From Notolepis coatsorum (Eukaryota > Chordata > Actinopteri > Aulopiformes > Paralepididae), in the NCBI GenBank assembly GCA_963971535.1, contig OZ020585.1:160014211-160078210 (forward strand): a stretch of DNA of 64,000 nucleotides, in the 5' to 3' direction. The position numbers were made by a program, and so were the translations under genes. Under the pieces are notes generated by a model that saw nothing but the letters and a program-made list of their open reading frames with translations, made no database searches and was not told where the DNA came from. This document shows, one piece after another, positions 56,312-64,000 of this stretch. The first letter of the stretch is position 1. Every line of letters begins with the position of its first letter.

Positions 56312-57415
56312 GTTATTGGCGGGGAAAGGGTTAATGTTAGCTTGCAAACTCAAATACTGTCTTGGTAAGCCTCATAATGAATTGTTTGGGGAAAAAAAGA
56401 AAAAAATTGTGATGTGTATCGTGTATCGCCGAAAGGTCAGAAAATATCGTGATATCATATTTAGGCCATATCGCCCAGCCCTAGGCAGCTATTGTTTTTG
56501 GCCAATCAGATTATTTTGTCTTCCAGGTGGTGTTTCCAGGGTTGCATTAGAAAAACGAAGACCACGTCCTGGTCAGAAAGTACACTAAATTAAATGAAAA
56601 TACAACTAAATGCTATATCGTGGACATCTACAGAAGATTGAAAAATGATTGTTTGGTAAACTGTAAATAATACAACTTTACCATGGACTCCTAAGTCAAG
56701 CTAAACTAGGATAATGTATGTCAGATAAACAGATGAGAAACACTGCTAAGCTAACGTTAGTTGTGGATTTAGCTAATAAAGGGCTAATATCTGAGGCTGC
56801 CATGGCTAATAATAACAATAATAATACAAAAGAATAGCCATGGATGGTCACCACAGATAATCAAATATCAGTTGGATAACAGATTTTTACCACCACTGAA
56901 CAAGCCCGGATCACCGTCAGATCCTACAACCTCCACACCGCTCGGTAAGGACTGGAGCGCTTTCAAAACACCAGGCCACAGCAACAGCAAGCAAGCTGGC
57001 ACTAACATTATTACTGTTACAACATGTGTGTCTGTGTGCCTGTCTGCCAGTTCTTCATGGCTATCAGGCTCCACAACCGGGGGCATGGACTGCTGCCAGC
57101 AGCTGGAGAACTAACGGCTGCAGAACTTGAGAACTATTAGGAATGTCTGACTCTTAACCACTAAACCCTGCATGGACTATAACGCATATTATGACCGACC
57201 GATAGGTACAGACCATCATCTGCACCTTTGTGTATACTGTTTATTTTTAGTCATATTTTATATTGCCTATATTTATTGTAACTTAAATAATGAGCAACAG
57301 GGTATACATACTCTCATCTGCACCTCTGTGTATACGGTTTAATTTATTAAAATTGTATATTCAGATTACATTTGTTTATTGCCTATATTTATTGCTCTCC
57401 TATTACCCTGACCAT

Positions 57416-57527
57416 CCCGATCCTGAGCCAACCTCTCCAGCTGGCCGCAGGTGTGTCCCATCGGGATGCTTGGAGAACCCTTGTTGACGGCCTATGCCCC
57501 AAACGGGGTAAAAGGCGTAAGTAAGTA
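57416..57527 (+). mobile_element. 112-bp retroposed tail, second copy
   Basis: Duplicate of 53690-53801 with the same flanking ATTACCCTGACCAT repeats. Confidence 0.85.
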
Positions 57528-57732
57528 ATTACCCTGACCATACCTGTACCCCCCACCCCACCCTGCTGCTATGACGACTGAATCTCCTCAAGGGGATCAA
57601 TAAAGGAATATCCTGTCCAGTCCAGAGGATATAATGTTTTCCCCTCTGCGTGGGCGAGACCGATTTGCTGCCATCTCCTCCATCCCAACCTCATCCTAGA
57701 AGCATAGCATAGCCTCTCAAGTACATGTTTGA

Positions 57733-58190
57733 ATTGACAATTGTTAAGGGGATGCAGACCAGAGAAAGACTTTCATCTTGTTTACATCAGGGTCCCCCAT
57801 TTTCAATTCATCATAACATATGACATACATGACATACGGGTAGACAGTACTGTTACATCTAGACATTTATGACATACCAGATCTACAAATAATATACAGT
57901 ACTGTTTATGAGTACAAAAATAGTCTAAAAAGAGAGTATATACATTTGAGGGGGAAGAAACTGTACATTGGAGGAGGTTGGGTCGGTGGGGTGGGAGGGG
58001 GGCGTTGGGTAGGTGGGGGGAACTGTACATTGGAAGTGATTGGGTGGGTGGGGTGGGGGGGGGGGGGGTTGGGTAGGCAGGGTGGGGGGGGTTAACTGTA
58101 CATTAGAGGGGGTTGGGTTTGGACATTTACAGGGGCCAGTTTCGAATTGCGGTCTCCCGTAGGTGCTCTTTGAGAGTGTTTGAGTCGTCT
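57733..58190 (-). mobile_element. LINE 3' region of the (AATC)n family with ORF end
   Basis: Beyond the duplicated part it extends on the minus strand into the end of a reading frame, NTLKEHLRETAIRNWPL then stop (about 58180-58130). It is the same end as in 11702-12109. It abuts the hAT at 58195. Confidence 0.7.
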
Positions 58191-59712
58191 GCAACAGCGT
58201 TTCCGTTAGCCGGTAATTACCGGTATTTGACCGGCAAAATCTGTTGAAGTCCGACATATTTAATCTCTCAGGTCATAATGTCCGGTGAAAATAATTCCCT
58301 CTAAACACAATTAGATTATTTGAATTGTATTAAAATAGGCTAAAATTAAATAGCCTATGCGATGAACGAAACAAACAATCATTACAATTGTTTCATCGTT
58401 GCTTCACCAAGCAGCCGGTCTAATAATGACATCCTGTTGTCAGCGCGAGCTGGCTGCTGATATATTTGCAAGAAGCATCCATCTGCCGGCCGGCAGGGTG
58501 CAGAACTCCAATTCAGCCATTGGCAATTCAGCTGTTGGGTGGGGGCGCTGCTGAGCGGTTTCCAGACCGGACCTAAAAACACTGCTGCTCCATGCTTCAC
58601 GTAAATATATCAGCAGCCAGCTCGCACTGACAACAGGATGTCATTATTAGACCGGCTGCTTGGTGAAGCAACGATGAAACAAATGATTGTTTCGTTCATC
58701 GCATAGGCTATTTAATTTTAGCCTATTTTAATACAATTCAAATAATCAAATTGTGTTTAGAGGGAATTATTTTCACAGGACATTATGACCAGCACCAAGT
58801 CGTTGGGAGGTGGAGATATACATCACGCAAACCCACGATAATGTTGCCGTCTCTCTCTGCCAAATTTCTCAGTTCTTCGCTTGATATAATTAATACAAAT
58901 GTCCAATATAACGGAATTCGTTAGCTCATAAAAATGTGATTATAACAGACTGCTGTTTATTAAGGTCGGGCAGACTGCCCACCGACACCTCAAGTCGGCA
59001 GCAGCACGAAGTCTCGAGGGACTTATTTTATTTGGAATCAGGGGAGGAAATTAGGCCACTTTACTGGCCAAATGCTAGTATTTTTTACGTTTGGCTGGTA
59101 AAAAAAATCAGATACCCGCCAGTTGGCTGGTAAGCCAAAAAGTTAGTTTCCTCCCCTGCTGGCGAGTATACAAAAAAATAAAACATTCTGCAATCACTGC
59201 ACTGGCAAACGGTGCGCGTCTTCTGAGTGTTCGCTTTAGTTGACAGTGCCACGAGAGCACTGCACAAGACCACCTGCGGACATATATAATGTTTAATAAA
59301 CGTTTGCGCAGTACTGGCCAACCCGCGGACATATAATAATAATAATAATAATAATAATAAAAGTCCCGCGGTACTAGGCTAGCCATCAGGAGCACTCGCA
59401 AACAGATAACGTTAAACACAGCAGAAGATGGAAAACAGACCGACTGACCAACGGGGAACTGCATCCAACCCTCGAGTATAAGTTACTAAGGACACATTTA
59501 AATCACAGAGGTGTAATGTTAGTCTACTGGAACTGTATACAGTGGTTAGCTTCTAGTTAGCGTTTTAGCTATAGCTGCTTGCTAGCTAACGTTAGCCCCG
59601 TGTGCTCAAAGCAGCCAGCTAGGTGTATCTGTTATGACTATAATGTTTCCAAAAAAGCACCGGCCTACGACGTAAGGTTAGACATTTTATTTCATGCTCA
59701 AAAGCCCCTGGC

Positions 59713-60214
59713 TGGGGCGGTTAGGTGGCCGAGCGGAGATTGCGTTCGTCACCAACCCCGGAGCTGTGAGCTGGATTCGCCTGTTCGAATCCAGCTCACA
59801 GCTCCGGGGTTGTCACCAGCTTGGCTGGCCGTCTGCACTAATACAATTGGCTGTATTAGAGGGTGGGAGAAGCTGGCGGGGTGGGTCCGGGTCGTTGTAA
59901 ACAGCGACTCCTACAGTTTGGTCGGGGCGCCTGCTAAGCGCGGATAGGACTTGAGGGGGATAGTGTGGTCCTCCCACACGCTACGCCCTCTCAGTGAGAA
60001 TCCGCGCTGCCAGGTGAAAAGAAGCGGTGATTGGCTGGACGTGTGTCGGAGGAAGCACGTGGTAGCCTCCACTCTCCCAGATGATCTGACTGTGGGGGGT
60101 AAGTGCGCAGCGACCAGGAAGGGACTGGGAATTGGCATACGACTAACATTGGGATGGGAGAAAATCGGAGGAAAATGGAGGGGGAAAAAGATCCAAAAAA
60201 AAAAAAAAAAAAAA
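59713..60214 (+). mobile_element. tRNA-derived SINE with 13-bp target duplication
   Basis: A box TGGCCGAGCGG (59726-59736), B box TGTTCGAATCC (59782-59792), the family body shared with 797-1302, and a poly-A tail of about 20 bases. AAAAGCCCCTGGC lies at 59700-59712 and 60215-60227. It contains a perfect 25-base inverted repeat around the B box. Confidence 0.9.
59755..59810. repeat. Perfect 25-bp inverted repeat in the SINE head
   Basis: The arms 59755-59779 and 59786-59810 are exact complements with loop CCTGTT, and the B box spans loop and right arm. The SINE at 797 lacks this extended pairing. Confidence 0.9.
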
Positions 60215-60627
60215 AAAAGCCCCTGGCTTGCACATCGCAGTCACGAAAGGGGCTAGCTCAACCAGTGCACTGTGCACAACAGCACACCAACCCAACTGAC
60301 GTTACCACAACACTTGACGGTACTTCACAGCACTGTCGTAAGACCACCGTGCTGTCTTAAAGGCACAGTGTGCCTACCCAGATGCATACACAACATTGAC
60401 GCGGCTTGACATACAAAGAAGTAATTATCACAATTAGCGATTTTTTTTGTCTGGTAAAAAATCTGTTTGGCTGGTAAAAAAAATCAGATACTCGCCAGTT
60501 GGCTGGTAAGCCAAAAAGTTAGTTTCCTCCCCTGTTTGGAATATATTAATGACTGTATATACGCAAAAGTAGCCTAGTTTTAAGTTAAAATATTATAAAT
60601 GCCTTGATGATGTCATTCTTTATATAG

Positions 60628-61891
60628 CAGGGGTGTACAGTGCGACATATATATCGCACGTGCTACAGCAACAGCTGTCTGTGCGATGGATGGATTTACT
60701 TCAGTAGCACTGGTGCGATAGGGATTCGGTTCATATAGATACTCTTATTTTGAAAATCCTGTAGCGGGTCTCATTTCTGCCCACGCGCAGCTCCAGCTAG
60801 GCTCCGAAAGCTAGCAACGTTCAGGTGCATATGATACTCTTATTTTGAAAAAACTCTTGTGACAACTCGACGAGTCGTATCCGCCCTATCCGTGCTTCTG
60901 CAAGGAGCAGCGCGTTGGTCGGTTGGTGCGCACTGCTGCGTTAACACAGCAGTGCGCCTACACGTCCCGAAATAAGTCTGTGGTGTTTTTTCTTTCTCGC
61001 AACGGGTCAAATGCATCTACATGCTTTGCACCGTCGCCATTCCTTTATGCGCACATCGCCCGAAATTAACGTTTATGTACCATTACAATCACTACAACGT
61101 TAGCAAGCTAACAAGCTAATCCTGATCAGAGGCGCAGAGCCAGCAGACACAGTGTGGAAAGGGAAATGGGGGGGCACTCTCTCCCCTTCCCTGTGTGTGT
61201 GTGTGTGTGCGTGCGTGCGTTTGGAAAGACGATGAAGTCACTAGTCAGGACTCAGGACAGGAGTATATTATAGTAAACTGAGGATGGACAGATAATGATG
61301 ATATTCAAATATAAACAAGTTTCGAGAGGAGTGGAAGTTTGAAGACAGACTAGACTACAATATGATGCGGGGGTGGTGAGTTGAAACAGTGTGTGTGAAT
61401 GAATGAATGAAAACTTTATTTAACAGATTGCAGAATGGGTACAGTACGGCTCAATACACACAATTGTTAAGGGGATGCAGACCAGAGAAAGACATTTGTC
61501 TTGTTTACATCAGGGTCCCCCATTGTGTGTGTGTGTGTGTCCCAACCGACCCCACTTCTATGTTTCAATACATTATTTGCATTTAAAACTATTAACGCTG
61601 ACTCATTCCTTCAGTCCACTCAAAATTATGCTAATATTCCTTATGTTGTTTATGATATTAATTGAAAATAGCATATGAGAGTATCATAGTAATAATAACA
61701 CATGGCGATATACTAAATGACAGCCAAACATGGCACTGCAACTAAATAACACAAATACAATAGGCACATTTGTGACTGTTACAAATATAACACGTTTTAT
61801 ACTTGTGCTACAAGATTTTGGCCTGTGCTACAAAACTATCAACCTCTGTAGCACCAGTGCTATGTGCAAAAAAAGTTAACGTACAGCCCTG
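60628..61891. mobile_element. hAT-like element (CAGGGSTGTAC ends)
   Basis: CAGGGGTGTACAGTGCGAC at the left and AACGTACAGCCCTG at the right, with GTGCTAC and GTGCGAT subterminal words. Flanks TTATATAG and TATAG are an imperfect duplication. A LINE tail is nested at 61403-61523. A partial relative lies at 62278-62480. Confidence 0.7.
61403..61523 (-). mobile_element. LINE 3' tail of the (AATC)n family
   Basis: (GAAT)n, then AAAACTTTATTTAACAGATTG and GGATGCAGACCAGAG. GT-rich sequence on both sides suggests insertion into a GT microsatellite. Confidence 0.7.
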
Positions 61892-62021
61892 TATAGGCCT
61901 ATCAATTGTTTTTAAGCTCAATAAACTCTGACCGGAATTTATCCCATTTGTCCGGTAGATTGAAATCTACCGGACACTCAGACCTGCAAAAAAAAATTCT
62001 AACGGAAACCCTGGTCTGCAA

Positions 62022-62277
62022 ACTTGTTCCTGTTCACGGACGACTCAGCCCTGCTGGTCTCTGACAGGAACAAGTTACAGGTTGAAAAAACCCTCGGCAG
62101 AATCTGCACCTGGCTCGCTGATAACAAACTATCATTACACCTGGGTAAAACAGAGTCCATTCTCTTCGGTTCAAAAAACTAACTCGGCAAGACCGACGGC
62201 TTCTCAGTTACAGTGGGTGACAATATTGTCACAAGGAAAGATGAAATTAAATACCTGGGTTCCATCCTAGAGGCTGA
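62022..62277 (+). pseudogene. LINE reverse transcriptase fragment (palm/thumb)
   Basis: Reads ANLFLFTDDSALLVSD, KTLGRICTWLADNKLSLHLG, KTESILFGSK, a stop, and then EIKYLGSILEAEQ. The usual FADD box has Thr in place of Ala. Only about 85 codons remain, cut on the left by the hAT at 58195 and on the right by a hAT-like fragment at 62278. Confidence 0.75.
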
Positions 62278-62622
62278 ACAGTGCGAGATATATGTTGCAC
62301 GTGCTACAGCAACATCGGTCTGTGCGATGAATGGATTTACTTTAGTAGCACTGGTGCGATAGGCATTCGGTTCATATCGATAATCCTGTGGTGTCGTATC
62401 CGCTCGGCTCCACAGCACACAACAGTACTCGTCTCAGTAGTAGCAGTAGCGTCTGGAACACGCACATTGCAACATAGCAAGGCTAGTAGGCTTGGGCGGT
62501 ATGACGGTATACCAGGGTATTTGGAGATCCCGCCGGTATGATTCTCAATACCGTGACGTCACAGACTGCTATTACACTGACACAGAGTTGATTGTAGTGC
62601 ACTGCACAGCACGCGCCAGCAG
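62278..62622. mobile_element. hAT-like fragments
   Basis: 62278-62480 repeats the left part of the element at 60628 (GTGCGA, GCACGTGCTACAGCAAC, GATGAATGGATTTACT). 62487 onward begins TAGGCTTGGGCGGTATGACG, another hAT-type end with no partner found. Confidence 0.5.
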
Positions 62623-62971
62623 AGGGTTACGTGGCTACCGTTCTGGGACTGGGAACTAACGTTAGTAGTAGTACCTGGATGGTGCAGGGTTACGTGGCTA
62701 CCGTTCTGGGACTGGGAGCTATCGTTAGTAGTACCTGGATGGTGCGTGCTAACTAGCTACCGTTCTGGGACTGGGAGCTAACGTTATAGTAGTACCTGGA
62801 TGGTGCGTGCTAACTAGCTACCGTTCTGGGACTGGGAGCTATCGTTAGTAGTACCTGGATGGTGCGGGGTTATGTGGCTACCGTTCTGGGACTGGGAGCT
62901 ATCGTTAGTAGTATCTGGATGGTGCGGGGTTACGTGGCTACCGTTCTGGGACTGGGAGCTAACGTTAGTAG
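62623..62971. repeat. About 60-bp minisatellite, six units
   Basis: Units contain CTACCGTTCTGGGACTGGGA, AACGTTAGTAGTA and CCTGGATGGTGC. Variants GGGTTACGTGG and TGCTAACTAG alternate. The open frame through it is a by-product. Confidence 0.88.
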
Positions 62972-63412
62972 TAGGGCTGGGCGATATGGCCTAAATATGA
63001 TATCACGATATTTTCTGACCTTTCGGCGATACACATCACAATGTTTTTCTTTTTTCCCCCAAACAATTCATTATGAGGCTTACCAAGACAGTATTTGAGT
63101 TTGCAAGCTAACATTAAAGACAAAATAAAATACATTCATTTAGCATTTTTATATTATATATTAGATTTAGATTATTGGTTTATTAGATTATATATTGCAT
63201 ATATTTAGCAATGAGATATTATATGATTTAGATATGAAATATAATGAATTGAAAATGGGGGACCCTGATGTAAACAAGACGAAAGTCTTTCTCTGGTCTG
63301 CATCCCCTTAACAATTGTATGTATTGAGCTGTACTGTACCCATTCTGCAATATGTTAATAAAGTTTTAAATCAATCAATCAATCAATCAATCAATAGCAT
63401 TTTAGCATTTTT
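62972..63412 (+). mobile_element. hAT-like left-end segment with a LINE tail (empty site for element G)
   Basis: It starts TAGGGCTGGGCGATATGGCC and is the inverted counterpart of 50483-50750 joined to 52612-52760. It has an unoccupied TTAA at 63114-63117. The LINE tail from about 63240 ends in (AATC)n at 63373-63395. Confidence 0.7.
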
Positions 63413-64000
63413 ATGAAACTACTGTATATTTGTATGTCTCTAAATGTTTTGATGAATTGAAAATGGAGGACCCTTATGTAAAAAAGCAGAAAGTCTTTTT
63501 CTGGTCTTCATCCCCCAGTCCACTGTTGTTGTATTGAGTTGTACTGTATTGTACCCATTCTGCAATCTGTTAAAGTTTTCATTCATTCATTCATTCAGAC
63601 GGCAAACAGAATAATTTCGATTGACAGTCGAGTCTGCCAATTACGTCACACCGCTTGCACCCGCCCTGCTGTTCTTAGCACCAATCGGCAAGCGCGTATT
63701 CATGTTTTACTTCCGCTTTTGTCCGCCATTGATTTTGACGAGAGCTCAATAACATCAACAACGTTAGCTCCCCGCCGCCGACGTTTCGCTTTTAGCTCCG
63801 CAGGATGACTAAACGAGGCATAATGATTTTACTGCAACGAATGTTATAATAAAAGCCTTTCCATACATCTGTCTGATTGAAAACTTTATTAACAGACCGC
63901 AGAATGGGCACAACTTACTCAGCACAGGCTGAGATATGAACCGAGTAATGCTTGCTATCTATCTAGGTTGCTATGTTCGGGTAAATACGCTGATGTTATT
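63413..64000 (+). mobile_element. LINE tail followed by partial hAT interior, running off the window
   Basis: 63440-63598 is another (AATC)-family-type tail ending in CATTCATTCATTC. 63600-64000 matches the interior of the hAT at 44620-45025 (CGATTGACAGTCGA, CAATCGGCAAGCG, AATGATTTTACTGCAACRAA) with moderate divergence. No terminus lies in the window. Confidence 0.6.

Larger units (their letters stand above)
54372..58091 (+). repeat. Tandem duplication, second copy (with L2 insertion)
   Basis: Same content as 52026-54371 plus the L2 insert 54940-56311 and its 5-bp duplication (total 1377 extra bases), and a 3-base ATT gain near 57008. It includes the right half of element G (TTAA at 56331-56334). 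Confidence 0.93.
59039..60534. mobile_element. hAT element (CAGGGGAGGAAA ends), 8-bp duplication TTTGGAAT
   Basis: CAGGGGAGGAAA and TTTCCTCCCCTG with TTTGGAAT at 59031-59038 and 60535-60542. The first 120 bases (59039-59158) already end in TTTCCTCCCCTG and repeat the right end (60464-60534), so a miniature copy is embedded at the left. A SINE (59713-60214) and an AAT microsatellite (59334-59360) lie inside. Confidence 0.92.
58195..62013. mobile_element. hAT element (CAGSGTTTCCGTTAG family) with multiple nested elements
   Basis: The ends CAGCGTTTCCGTTAGCC and TTCTAACGGAAACCCTG are flanked by a perfect GTCTGCAA at 58187-58194 and 62014-62021. It has an internal inverted repeat (about 58268-58445 against 58610-58790). 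Nested: hAT 59039-60534 and hAT-like 60628-61891. No transposase. Confidence 0.9.

Noticed and set aside
62623..62971. CRISPR-like or regulatory array with a 60-base period
   Set aside because: Direct head-to-tail minisatellite units with no distinct spacers.

Overview
The window is eukaryotic and looks like a teleost fish genome. The evidence is L2-type and other Jockey-superfamily LINEs with fish-style 3' tails, a tRNA-derived SINE family, a dense load of hAT, piggyBac-like and other DNA transposons, very long (CA)n and poly-G tracts, and a C2H2 zinc-finger exon with HTGEKPY linkers. I cannot name the species. There is no operon structure, no CRISPR array and no functional RNA gene that I can support. 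The only convincing host coding sequence is the terminal exon of a 16-finger zinc-finger gene (minus strand, 29205-30637). Almost all other long reading frames belong to transposable elements or are chance frames in repeats.

Left third (1-23331): an L2 tail, a SINE with a 13-bp target duplication, then a compact non-autonomous LTR retrotransposon (2122-5067). Next come a LINE endonuclease gene split by a Mutator-like foldback element (9-bp target duplication) and a piggyBac-like element (7158-12368) carrying a 5'-truncated L2 LINE with ORF1 (SGNH-esterase-like) and ORF2 (endonuclease-RT). The segment 3125-12615 is tandemly duplicated as 12616-23331. The second copy differs mainly by a 1183-bp hAT insertion, whose empty site is preserved in the first copy.

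Middle (23332-44137): piggyBac-like elements nested in one another (25169-28799), the zinc-finger exon, several LINE 3' tails, and a decayed hAT transposase gene (36837-39365). That gene is broken by four later insertions: a hAT, a 68-bp hairpin, another hAT and a Harbinger-like element. Next to it is a long-inverted-repeat foldback element whose right arm received a LINE (39893-43816), itself hit by two further hATs.

Right third (44138-64000): another piggyBac-like element with two nested hATs, a (CA)79 microsatellite, and a piggyBac-like element (50751-52611) whose TTAA insertion is confirmed by an empty paralogous site at 63114. A 2346-bp tandem duplication (52026-58091) has its junction inside a poly-G run. 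Its second copy later received an L2 copy with an open RT frame. A hAT (58195-62013) contains two other hATs, a SINE and a LINE tail. Target duplications at nearly every junction let the order of insertion be read directly.

The most unusual pattern is in the piggyBac-like family. One end of each element carries two palindromes about 40 bp apart. The palindrome sequence differs between elements but is similar within an element, and several members also carry a long G run at the same internal place.
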